From: Sphaerochaeta globosa str. Buddy
GTDB lineage: Bacteria; Spirochaetota; Spirochaetia; Sphaerochaetales; Sphaerochaetaceae
DNA: 64,000 bases
Reading direction: 5' to 3'
NCBI RefSeq assembly: GCF_000190435.1
Contig: NC_015152.1
Span: forward strand, 1,308,458 to 1,372,457
Shown piece by piece: positions 17,189 through 26,138 of this stretch (position 1 is its first letter; every line of letters starts with the position of its first letter). The notes beneath the pieces are model-generated. The model had not been told where the DNA came from. It saw nothing but the letters and a program-made list of their open reading frames with translations, and searched no databases. A program made the translations under genes and the position numbers.

Positions 17189-20100
17189 ATGGCGCTTATG
17201 CAAACGCCAATTTCCACCCTTGTCCAATCGTATATCAAAACCAGTAGTGCATACAAGGTATATGGGGCACAGACCAACCACATCCACATCCACGGACTTG
17301 AGGGCTATCCGTTGGCCCAATTCCTCAGGTTGCTCAGTCGCAAACAAAAAGGACGGGTCTGGGCAGTTTGTCCTACTGAAGAGAGCGCCCTGCAACTGCT
17401 CAAAGACAGCGGCTTTTGTGGCGATGGTGCTGCCTCTTCCAATGGCGAAGGCCGAATGGTCTATTTACCCAGTAATGGGAGAAAACTATACACCCCTTTC
17501 AATGCCGACAATGTCGAGTATGACCAGCTCAGTCGCCTGATGCAGATTCAGGAGTTGAAAGAGGGACTGGTCATTACCCATCTCAGGCCGTTTGTATCAC
17601 CTTTGGTCAGTCCCGAAACCTTGAGCAGCTCATCGCTGACCATCAAGGTTGGGGATGCTTTTGAGAGCTCATCCTTTTCCCAATTGCTTACCAATGCAGG
17701 CTATGTCCATACGGTTTCCACCTCTGCGATGGGAGAATATTCTTTGCGCGGCGAAGTGTTGGATATTTTCCCGTATGAAAGCGAGTACCCGTATAGAATC
17801 TATGCCGACTGGGATACCGTTGGAAAAATTGCTCGGTACAACCCCATAACCCAGGAGAGTATCGGGACTGTTGGAAAGCTGGTCCTGTCCTTGGTCGATG
17901 CAACCGGTGAAATGGCTACCTCTTCGGTCGGGGAGTATCTTGCTGATTCCGACCTGTTTTGCTTCATTGGTGACCAAAGACTGGCAACGAGTTTTCACAG
18001 CCTGCAGATAGAGGCAAAAGCCTTGTATCGGCAGGCTTTCCTTCAAGATCGGGAAGCAATAAAACCCGATGCACTTCTCTTTGATTTTCCTGCTTTTCAA
18101 AAGAAGTGCCGGTATTCGTTGACAGTTTTCGACATTGTCGGCCAAGGCCAGGATGTCTATCGGTTCGATATTGAGGGACCGCGCTCCTATTTTGGAAACT
18201 TTACCTTGCTCAAGGAAGACCTGAAAAGTTTGGAGAAACAAGGCTGGAATGTGGTTGTCTTTACAGAAAATCAACTGCAGAAACAGCGTCTGATGCAGAT
18301 GCTCAGTGCTTTTCCTTTCCTCGGGTGGGAAGATCGTGCAATTTCCGGTGGGTTTGCCATCCCTTCGTTGAAAGTGGTTGCCATTTGCGAGCATGAGATT
18401 TTTGGGCGGCGGCGTCAGGTTGTCAAAACGTTGCAGCACACCCAGTCTTCGCCCCTGGACTCTTTTGTCGACTTGAATGAAGGCGATTATGTCGTACATG
18501 TCAACTACGGGGTGGGGCAGTTTGTAAAGATCGATCGCGTATCGAGTTTCGATCGCGAACGTGACTTCATAAAAATTGCGTATGCAGACAATGAAATGCT
18601 CTATGTCCCCATCGAGCAGGCCAACTTGGTCCAGCGGTATATCGGCAGCGATACGGGCCTGCCGAAAAAAGACAAGCTCGGGGGCCAAGGGTGGGAGAAC
18701 AAGAAAGCCAAGGCCCGCAAGAACGCCGAGGATTTGGCCAAACATCTTATCACCCTCTATGCCAAACGCAAGAACAGCATCGGATATGCCTTCCCCAAGG
18801 ACACCGATTGGCAGTTGCAGTTTGAAGCTTCCTTCCCCTTCGATGAGACTGCAGACCAACTGTCCTGCATCGAGGATATCAAGGATGACATGGAAAAACC
18901 CATCGTCATGGATCGCCTCGTCTGCGGGGATGTGGGGTATGGGAAAACGGAAATTGCCTTCCGTGCAGTATTCAAGGCGGTAATGGGTGGCAAGCAGGTG
19001 GCATTTCTTGCACCGACTACCATTTTGGCAGAACAGCACTATCAGAATTTTTTGAAACGTCTGGGTACCTTTCCTGTCCGTTGTGCACAGTTATCCCGTA
19101 TTGTCACCAAAAAGGAGCAAAAACAGACACTCTTGGCATTGGCCGAGGGTAAGGTGGATGTCCTGTTCGGTACCCATAGGATTTTGCAGAAAGACATCAT
19201 GTACCGTGATTTGGGACTTTTGGTTGTAGATGAGGAACAGCGTTTCGGTGTCAAGGACAAGGAACGGATCAAGACACTCAGGGCGAGCATCGATTCATTG
19301 TCACTCAGTGCAACTCCTATTCCCCGCACCTTATACATGTCCTTGCTTAAAATTCGTGACATGTCCCTGCTTGCCACACCCCCGATTGCACGAAGACCGA
19401 TAGAAACGTACATCGGAGAGTACAATGAACAGACTATTGTTAAAGCCATCCGAGACGAGGTTGAACGCAAAGGCCAGGTATTCTTCCTGCACAATCGAAT
19501 CGAGAGCCAGGACGAGGTGGTTTTCCAGCTGACCAAGCTATTGCCTGATGTCATTATCGAGAGTGCCCACGGCCAGATGGATAGCACCAAACTTGAGGAT
19601 ACCATGCGCCGGTTCATTCATGAAGGAATCCAAGTCCTGGTCTCCACCACCATCATCGAAAACGGTATCGACATCCCCAATGTAAACACCATCATCATTG
19701 ACCGTGCCGACCGGTATGGACTCAGCCAGCTCTATCAGCTGCGCGGGCGGGTGGGGCGCAACGACAGTCAGGCGTATGCGTACCTGTTTTACCCGCAGGG
19801 GAGCGCCCTCAGTGAAATTGCATTGAAACGGCTGAAGATCATCAGTGAGCACACTGAACTGGGAAGCGGTTTCAAGGTGGCAATGAAGGATATGGAACTG
19901 AGGGGGACCGGCAACCTGCTCGGGCGGGAACAGAGCGGCCACTTGGCCACCGTCGGACTGGATATGTACATCCGTATCCTGGATGAGGCGATCAGGGATT
20001 TGCAGAATGTGGGGGTCAAGGACGAGGAGCGGGAAGTCTTCTTGGAGCTCGATTATACCGGCTTCATTCCTGATACCTATATCAAGGCACCTTCCGTTAA

Positions 20101-20470
20101 GTTTGATATTTATCGTAAAATATCCTCAATCGTGAACGATGAGCAACTGCAAGGTCTTGCAAGTGAATTATCCGACCGGTTCGGCCCTCCTCCGGTGGAA
20201 GTTGCAAACCTGCTCTTCATTGCCGAGATCAAGATTATCTGCCGCAAGCTTTCCATCATCCACCTGACCGACCGCAAGGGTGTGGTGGCCGTTGAATTCG
20301 GCAAAGTTGCAGACCTGAATGTAAACAAGGTCATGAATCTCATTTCGCTGAGCAATAAAACTGTTTGGCTTGATATGAGACGTATGAATGTCATGTATTT
20401 GAAAACTGATGCGGTTTCTCTCAAGGATAAAGCGTTGTTCTTGATGGAGAAATTGCAACGTCTGGTATAG
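17189..20470 (+). CDS. mfd: transcription-repair coupling factor Mfd
   Basis: About 1093 residues. In order: a UvrB-like N-terminal region; the RNA-polymerase-interacting domain (EGDYVVHVNYGVGQF); a RecG-like translocase with Walker A CGDVGYGKTE, DEEQ box VVDEEQRFGV and LSATPIPRTL; the TRG motif region; and a C-terminal regulatory domain. It removes stalled RNA polymerase at lesions and recruits UvrA. The start is uncertain: ATG at 17189 or 17198, neither with a good Shine-Dalgarno. An open extension to 17063 overlaps the divergent gene and is rejected. Confidence 0.95.
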   Translation: MALMQTPISTLVQSYIKTSSAYKVYGAQTNHIHIHGLEGYPLAQFLRLLSRKQKGRVWAVCPTEESALQLLKDSGFCGDGAASSNGEGRMVYLPSNGRKLYTPFNADNVEYDQLSRLMQIQELKEGLVITHLRPFVSPLVSPETLSSSSLTIKVGDAFESSSFSQLLTNAGYVHTVSTSAMGEYSLRGEVLDIFPYESEYPYRIYADWDTVGKIARYNPITQESIGTVGKLVLSLVDATGEMATSSVGEYLADSDLFCFIGDQRLATSFHSLQIEAKALYRQAFLQDREAIKPDALLFDFPAFQKKCRYSLTVFDIVGQGQDVYRFDIEGPRSYFGNFTLLKEDLKSLEKQGWNVVVFTENQLQKQRLMQMLSAFPFLGWEDRAISGGFAIPSLKVVAICEHEIFGRRRQVVKTLQHTQSSPLDSFVDLNEGDYVVHVNYGVGQFVKIDRVSSFDRERDFIKIAYADNEMLYVPIEQANLVQRYIGSDTGLPKKDKLGGQGWENKKAKARKNAEDLAKHLITLYAKRKNSIGYAFPKDTDWQLQFEASFPFDETADQLSCIEDIKDDMEKPIVMDRLVCGDVGYGKTEIAFRAVFKAVMGGKQVAFLAPTTILAEQHYQNFLKRLGTFPVRCAQLSRIVTKKEQKQTLLALAEGKVDVLFGTHRILQKDIMYRDLGLLVVDEEQRFGVKDKERIKTLRASIDSLSLSATPIPRTLYMSLLKIRDMSLLATPPIARRPIETYIGEYNEQTIVKAIRDEVERKGQVFFLHNRIESQDEVVFQLTKLLPDVIIESAHGQMDSTKLEDTMRRFIHEGIQVLVSTTIIENGIDIPNVNTIIIDRADRYGLSQLYQLRGRVGRNDSQAYAYLFYPQGSALSEIALKRLKIISEHTELGSGFKVAMKDMELRGTGNLLGREQSGHLATVGLDMYIRILDEAIRDLQNVGVKDEEREVFLELDYTGFIPDTYIKAPSVKFDIYRKISSIVNDEQLQGLASELSDRFGPPPVEVANLLFIAEIKIICRKLSIIHLTDRKGVVAVEFGKVADLNVNKVMNLISLSNKTVWLDMRRMNVMYLKTDAVSLKDKALFLMEKLQRLV

Positions 20471-20478
20471 GAGCATTG

Positions 20479-21216
20479 ATGCAGGAAAACCAAGGAACGA
20501 TTTTCCAGGATATTCCGGAATTGGAATGGGTGGAAACCAAGGAAGAAGGGCAGGGTAGGCCGATTAAGAGCTATGTGCTCAGAGGGGCATACCTGAGAAC
20601 ATACCAATTGGAAGCGGTCCGCCGTTATTACAGCAGCTACGGCATTGCCTTTCGCAAGCAGGAGCTCGATTGGCAGCAAGTTTTTGGCAATGACAAACCC
20701 GTGATCATTGAGATCGGATTCGGCATGGGTACGGCAACGGCACGTATTGCAAAGGAACGAAGTCAGTATAATTACCTCGGCTTGGAAGTCTTCATTTCAG
20801 GATTTGCAAAACTATTGCATACCGTGGGAACTGAACAGTTGGAAAATGTGCGCCTGATGCGGTTTGATGCCGTTGAGGTGCTGACCAACATGGTTGCACC
20901 GCTCAGTGTCGCCGGCTTTCACATATTCTTCCCTGATCCTTGGCCGAAAAAGCGACAGCAGAAACGACGTCTGATCCAAGGAGACTTTGCCCGATTGCTC
21001 AGCTCTAGACTCTCAAGCGGGGGATATATCTACTGTGCCACCGATTGGGAGGAGTATGCCGACCAGATGCTGGATGTTTTCTCCCATACCGAAGGTCTCG
21101 TTAATCCCTATGAGGGTTTCTGTCCTCCCATCAGCTGGCGGGATACGACCAAATTCGAACAGAAGGGGCTTGCAAAACAGCACTCCATCAATGAGGTTTG
21201 GTTCGAAAAGCGGTAA
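20479..21216 (+). CDS. trmB: tRNA (guanine-N7-)-methyltransferase
   Basis: 245 residues. The SAM-binding motif EIGFGMGTATARIAKE lies near residue 77, and FHIFFPDPWPKKRQQKRRL is the diagnostic TrmB motif. It methylates G46 in tRNA variable loops. GGAG lies 5 bases before the ATG at 20479; a TTG one codon earlier is possible. It follows mfd by 8 bases, so they are likely co-transcribed. Confidence 0.95.
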   Translation: MQENQGTIFQDIPELEWVETKEEGQGRPIKSYVLRGAYLRTYQLEAVRRYYSSYGIAFRKQELDWQQVFGNDKPVIIEIGFGMGTATARIAKERSQYNYLGLEVFISGFAKLLHTVGTEQLENVRLMRFDAVEVLTNMVAPLSVAGFHIFFPDPWPKKRQQKRRLIQGDFARLLSSRLSSGGYIYCATDWEEYADQMLDVFSHTEGLVNPYEGFCPPISWRDTTKFEQKGLAKQHSINEVWFEKR

Positions 21217-21222
21217 AAAGAG

Positions 21223-21254
21223 GGAAGGGAGCCTGCCGCCGCACGCTCCCTTCC
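21223..21254. terminator. bidirectional intrinsic terminator between trmB and the EF-G-like gene
   Basis: GGAAGGGAGC and GCTCCCTTCC form a perfect 10-bp stem with a 12-base loop. On the minus strand the stem is followed by CTCTTTTT, a good terminator for the EF-G-like gene. On the plus strand it directly follows the trmB stop. Confidence 0.75.
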
Positions 21255-21310
21255 AAGGTTCACAAATTCACTCTCAAGCAATCAGAATGCTTCTGATTGT
21301 TTCACCTCGC

Positions 21311-23395
21311 CTACTCCTCTTCTTCCTTTACGGATTCCTTGTAGGCCTTGATCACCTCGTCAGCCAACTTGCCGCTCAGTGGTTCATAATGGTCGAATTC
21401 TATTTCGAAACTTCCCGTTCCACTGGTCATCGACTTCAGATCGATGGCATAGTTGAGCAGTTCGGATTGGGGAACCAACGCTTTGACCAATTGCAGGAGT
21501 CCCATATCCTCCTGGCCAAGCACCCGCCCCCGTTTGCCGGAAAGGTCGGAGAGGATGTCGCCCAGGTAATCGTTCTCAATATATACACTAAGTTTCATGA
21601 TAGGTTCAAGTAGTACTGCCCCTGCTTTCGTGAGGGCCATCTTCATGGCTCCTTTTGCAGCAAGTTTAAAAGCCATTTCACTTGAATCGACCGGGTGTTC
21701 CTTGCCGTCGATGAGGGTGATGCCGATATCCATCATTGGATAACCGGCCAGAAAACCTTCCTCCATCTGTTCGTGCAAGCCCTTCTCAATACCGGGAATA
21801 TAGCCCTTGCTTACCGAGCCTCCCTTGATTGCATTGGTAAAGGAGTAGTAGGATCCTCGTTCCAGCGGTTCAATCTCGATCAGGACGCGGGCATATTGTC
21901 CGTGGCCGCCGCTCTGTTTCTTGTGTGAGTACTCGGCAATTCCGCTCTTATGGCTGATTGTCTCGCGATAGGCGACCCGAGGGAGCTTGGTCTCAATAGT
22001 GACCTTTTGTTTCTCGCGCACCTTGTCAAGAATCATATTCAAATGCAGTTCGCCCATGCCGGCTACCACATTCTCCTTGGTCTCCTCGTTGAACTTGATC
22101 CTGAACGTAAAGTCTTCCTCGGTGACCTTGTGCAGGGACTCGTTCATCTTCACTTCACTCTTTTTATCATCACTGCTGATGGCCAGACTGTAGATAGGCT
22201 GGGGGAAGGCCAGCGGTTTGAACTTGAGTTTCTGATCCGATCCCTCTACGAGGGTTGAATTGGTTGATGCAATATTGCTTTTGGCAATGACCCCGATATC
22301 ACCGGCAGGCAAACAATCGGTTTCGACCAACTTCTTGCCCACCATGCGGTATACTTTGTTGGGACGCTCTTTCTTGCCGATATCAACATTCATCAACTCG
22401 GTATCGCCTTTGATGGTGCCCCTGAGAACCTTGATGAAGCTGAGCTTGCCGCTGAACTGGTCGATGGTGGTCTTGAATACTACAGCCGCAGCACTTCCTT
22501 CAGCAGAAATGATGAAATCCTTGGCAGTCCCATCTTCGGCGATAACCCAGTCCTTTTTACCCAGAGGTCTTGGGAAGTTGTTGCGAATGAAGGTAAGAAG
22601 GCTGGTGATACCACTGCCCCCCTCGCTGCAACCGCAGAATGCAGGAACGACCCGGTTCTGTTCCATACCTTCCCTCAGGCCCCTGCGGATTTCTTCGCTG
22701 TCCAGCGTGCCTGCATCGAAGTACTTCTCGATCAGGTCATCGGCACCTTCGGCGGCGTTTTCGATAAGGGAATTGCGGAATTCATCTGCATAATCAGCAA
22801 ACTCAGCTGGAATATCTCCGACAGTTTCCTTCTCCCCTCTATTCATGAAATATGCTTTATTTTCAATAAGATTGATGATTCCTTTGAATTCCTTGCCGTT
22901 TCCCATGGGAATGGTGACAGGGACAAAGGTGGTTTTGAAAGTTTCTTTCAAGTTCTCCAATACTTTGGAATAATCTGCACGGTCGCGGTCCATCTTGTTG
23001 ATGAAGACTGCGCGCGGCTTGTTGCGTTCATCGAGATACCGCCAAAGCTTGATGGTTTCTATCTGGGCCCCGTCACGTCCGTCTACGACCATGACCGCAG
23101 ATTCACAAGAACGGAATCCGCAAATGGTCTCGCCGATGAAACCGGCTGTTCCCGGAGTGTCGAGAATGTTGAGAGTCCTGCCATCCCAATTCATGGATGC
23201 GAGGGAAGCGTGAATGGAAATCTTGTGATTGATTTCCTCCTCCGTATAGTCACTAGTGGTCTTACCGCTAGCTACGGTCTCTGGCCGGGAAATCACATTG
23301 GCATAAAACAACATCTGTTCAACCAAGGTGGTTTTCCCGGTTTCGTTGTGGCCGATGATGGCAACATTCCTTAAGTCAGTGCTGACAACGCTCAT
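21311..23395 (-). CDS. EF-G-like translational GTPase lacking the catalytic His
   Basis: 694 residues with all five EF-G domains. G1 is GHNETGKTTL (15-24) and NKMD is intact, but the switch II motif reads DTPGTAGF (79-86): Thr replaces the His that activates water in EF-G. This resembles the EF-G-2/FusA2-like group, whose members also lack it. Domain IV keeps a loop KEHPVDSSEMAFKLAA. The C-terminus ends in an acidic KEEEE tail. The start at 23395 has AAGGAGG four bases upstream. Likely a specialised ribosome-associated factor rather than the main translocase. Confidence 0.88.
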   Translation of the reverse strand: MSVVSTDLRNVAIIGHNETGKTTLVEQMLFYANVISRPETVASGKTTSDYTEEEINHKISIHASLASMNWDGRTLNILDTPGTAGFIGETICGFRSCESAVMVVDGRDGAQIETIKLWRYLDERNKPRAVFINKMDRDRADYSKVLENLKETFKTTFVPVTIPMGNGKEFKGIINLIENKAYFMNRGEKETVGDIPAEFADYADEFRNSLIENAAEGADDLIEKYFDAGTLDSEEIRRGLREGMEQNRVVPAFCGCSEGGSGITSLLTFIRNNFPRPLGKKDWVIAEDGTAKDFIISAEGSAAAVVFKTTIDQFSGKLSFIKVLRGTIKGDTELMNVDIGKKERPNKVYRMVGKKLVETDCLPAGDIGVIAKSNIASTNSTLVEGSDQKLKFKPLAFPQPIYSLAISSDDKKSEVKMNESLHKVTEEDFTFRIKFNEETKENVVAGMGELHLNMILDKVREKQKVTIETKLPRVAYRETISHKSGIAEYSHKKQSGGHGQYARVLIEIEPLERGSYYSFTNAIKGGSVSKGYIPGIEKGLHEQMEEGFLAGYPMMDIGITLIDGKEHPVDSSEMAFKLAAKGAMKMALTKAGAVLLEPIMKLSVYIENDYLGDILSDLSGKRGRVLGQEDMGLLQLVKALVPQSELLNYAIDLKSMTSGTGSFEIEFDHYEPLSGKLADEVIKAYKESVKEEEE

Positions 23396-23565
23396 AATTC
23401 CTCCTTCGATCACCTCTGCTTCTTATGGTGATCCAGAACGCATGCGTCAATGGTACGCTCCATAATCTCATATGTCAAAAGAATTCTTTGTATGCAAAAA
23501 AAGGCAGACACTCAAAAACGAGCATCTGCCTGAAAATGCAGGAAAGAAGAAAAGAGCGTGTATCG

Positions 23566-23889
23566 TTAGCGTGTCAAGCTTACATTCACATCGATGATAT
23601 GACTGATGTCCTGTTTCAGTTTATAAGCAAACTGGTCCATCACGGTAACATCATTGGGAAGCTTGTCGCCATCTTCACAAAAGAATGTCCAGCAAGGTAC
23701 ATCCAACGCAGCACTGATTTTCTCGATTGTAGCAAAGGAAGGAGCCTTTCTCGAGGTTTCGATTTCAGTGACAAAAGAGGTGGAAACCCCGATTTTTTCA
23801 GCAAGCTGTGCCTGGGTCAAAGAGAGTTTACGTCTGCGCTCCTTCAGATTTCTCGCGAAAATGTCCTGCAAATTGTAAGTTCTAGCCAT
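23566..23889 (-). CDS. XRE-family helix-turn-helix regulator
   Basis: 107 residues. Residues 13-67 form a Cro/C1-type HTH: RNLKERRRKLSLTQAQLAEK followed by GVSTSFVTEIE. The short C-terminal part contains a Cys-Trp stretch and no known sensor domain. A perfect palindrome AATTGCAATT (23908-23917) lies just upstream of its ribosome site GAGGAG and could be an autoregulatory site. It sits between two EF-G genes; no link to them is shown. Confidence 0.85.
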   Translation of the reverse strand: MARTYNLQDIFARNLKERRRKLSLTQAQLAEKIGVSTSFVTEIETSRKAPSFATIEKISAALDVPCWTFFCEDGDKLPNDVTVMDQFAYKLKQDISHIIDVNVSLTR

Positions 23890-24054
23890 GTTGTACTCCT
23901 CTTAAGTAATTGCAATTCCATAAACCTATATGATTAAGGAAATGATAAACATCCTCCTTCAGCCTTAAAAACTGAACTGTTTCAATACATTCTAGGCATG
24001 GAACACTAGTTTTCGCAAGGTTTTAGCCCCGTGTTTTTTAATTATTCCATACCA

Positions 24055-26085
24055 TTAGCGGGTTTTTGCTTCGTAATGGTCAAACTCCATTACGAACGTT
24101 CCCCGTCCCTGAGTTGCGGATCTCAGTACCGTGGAGTATCCGAAAAGTTGCGAAAGCGGAGCTTGGGCATGGATGTGCTCACTGGCTGTTCTGCTTTCAA
24201 TGCTGTTGACCAATCCACCCCGGCTGGTAATGCTTGAGATAGCCTCCCCGACATACTGGGACGGCACTACAACCGTAACTTTCATCACCGGTTCCATCAG
24301 TACCGGTTGGGCAGCCTGGGCAACCTTGTCAAAACACATGGCGGCACATGCCTCGAAGGCAAACTCGCTTGCTGTCAGTTCATGGAAAACGATTTCCGTT
24401 ACCTCTACTTCAAGATCACATACTTCATAGCCGAACTGGATGCCACCCTTGAAAGCATTGGTGATACCGCGTTTTACTGCCTCCAGGTATATTTCATCGA
24501 TACCGCGCACTTTTGCGCTCTGCCGATACTTGGTCCCACTTCCCGAAGGCAGGGGCTTGACGGTAATACTAAGTCCGGCAGCATTCTCTTTTCCTGCCAA
24601 CACCTTGGAGAACGTCTCAGAACCACTGGCAACTTTGGAAATGGATTCCCGGTAGGTGACCTGCGGCTTTCCGACCCTGGCTTGGATTTTCATCTCCTTG
24701 GTCAGTCGGGTGACCAACACATCGAGGTGGAGTTCACCCATGCCGCTGATGACCAACTGACCTGTTTCCTCATCATCCCGATAGGTGAAGGTAGGGTCTT
24801 CCTGAGCAAGCAAGGAAAGGGCGGCTCGTAGTTTGTCGCCATCGCTGAGTGTATTGGGTTCAATGGCGACGGAAATGACTGGGATGGGGAAGTGCATCTG
24901 CTCAAGCAGAATTTGCGCTCCTTCACTGCCGATGGTGTCGCCGGTTCTGCCTTCCTTGAAGCCGATGATCACCCCGATGTCCCCAGCCTCGAGTTCGTTT
25001 ACTTCCTCGGCGCGGTTTGCGTGCATCCTGAGAATCCTGTTGACCCTTTCACGCTTCTTCTTCGTGATGTTCATCAAGGATGTTCCCTTGCGGATGACTC
25101 CATTGTAGACACGGACAAAATCCATGGCTCCGGCTTCACGATCGACCTGAATCTTGAAAATCAGGGCCAACGGCGGCTTGTCCTTGGAATAGGGCACTTC
25201 CACTTGCTTTTCAGTCTTGAGATGGATGCCCATGATGGGGGGTACTTCCGAGGGGGAAGGAAGGTAGTCGATGACTCCGTCGAGCAATGCCTGTACTCCG
25301 ATATCCTTCAAGGAGGAGCCCACGAATACCGGTAATGCCATCCGTTCGATGGTAGCTTTCTTCAAGGTTTGCTTGATGAGAGCGGCATCGATTTCCTTCC
25401 CATCAAAATACAGCTCGGTAATTTCATCGCTGAATGACGATACGCTATCGATCAGCCTTTCATACCAACTAGCAACCTCAGACTGCATCGAAGACGGTAT
25501 TTCCAGCTCTTCGATTGTTTTACCTTGGTCTTCATTGCTGAATACCAAATATTTCTTGGTAAGCAAATTGATAATGCCGCTGAAATTGCCCTCAGAACCG
25601 ACAGGCAGGAATACGGGAATGGGATTTGCACCCAATTTTATTTTCAATTCATTGACCGCTTCTTCGAAGTTTGCACCCAGACGGTCCATTTTGTTGATGA
25701 AGGCAATACGGGGAACCCGGTAGGTATCGGCTTGTCTCCATACCGTTTCGGTCTGAGGTTCAACACCACCGACGGCACAGACAACCATAACAGCTCCATC
25801 CAGAACCCTGAGCGAGCGTTCGACCTCAGCTGTGAAATCCACATGGCCCGGAGTATCGATGATATTGATCTGATGTTCCTTCCAATAACAGGTGGTAGCC
25901 GCACTTGCAATGGTAATGCCGCGGTCCTGCTCTTGTTCCAGAAAGTCCATCGTTGCTTCGCCATTGTCAACTTCACCGATTCTATGGTTCTCACCGGTGT
26001 AAAAGAGAATTCTCTCAGTGGTAGTAGTTTTCCCTGCATCGATATGTGCCATAATGCCGATATTGCGTGTCATCTTCTCGTTCAT
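24055..26085 (-). CDS. fusA: elongation factor G paralogue (possible spdEFG2-type)
   Basis: 676 residues. All G motifs are canonical: [10 protein letters not shown] (13-22), DTPGHVDF (77-84, catalytic His present) and NKMDRLGA. The domain IV tip reads [14 protein letters not shown], where the usual EF-G tip has a conserved Asp-Val-Asp-Ser stretch; this loop enters the decoding centre during translocation. Spirochaetes are known to split EF-G duties between spdEFG1 (translocation) and spdEFG2 (recycling), and the altered tip suggests the recycling type. That assignment is inference. Confidence 0.85.
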   Translation of the reverse strand: MNEKMTRNIGIMAHIDAGKTTTTERILFYTGENHRIGEVDNGEATMDFLEQEQDRGITIASAATTCYWKEHQINIIDTPGHVDFTAEVERSLRVLDGAVMVVCAVGGVEPQTETVWRQADTYRVPRIAFINKMDRLGANFEEAVNELKIKLGANPIPVFLPVGSEGNFSGIINLLTKKYLVFSNEDQGKTIEELEIPSSMQSEVASWYERLIDSVSSFSDEITELYFDGKEIDAALIKQTLKKATIERMALPVFVGSSLKDIGVQALLDGVIDYLPSPSEVPPIMGIHLKTEKQVEVPYSKDKPPLALIFKIQVDREAGAMDFVRVYNGVIRKGTSLMNITKKKRERVNRILRMHANRAEEVNELEAGDIGVIIGFKEGRTGDTIGSEGAQILLEQMHFPIPVISVAIEPNTLSDGDKLRAALSLLAQEDPTFTYRDDEETGQLVISGMGELHLDVLVTRLTKEMKIQARVGKPQVTYRESISKVASGSETFSKVLAGKENAAGLSITVKPLPSGSGTKYRQSAKVRGIDEIYLEAVKRGITNAFKGGIQFGYEVCDLEVEVTEIVFHELTASEFAFEACAAMCFDKVAQAAQPVLMEPVMKVTVVVPSQYVGEAISSITSRGGLVNSIESRTASEHIHAQAPLSQLFGYSTVLRSATQGRGTFVMEFDHYEAKTR

Positions 26086-26138
26086 GCTATAAATCCTTCA
26101 AACAATCTGTGGAACAATACCATAGATGGATTCGATAA

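Noticed and set aside
17669-19039. Minus-strand open frame of 456 codons inside mfd
   Set aside because: Antisense to conserved Mfd domains and without recognisable protein features.
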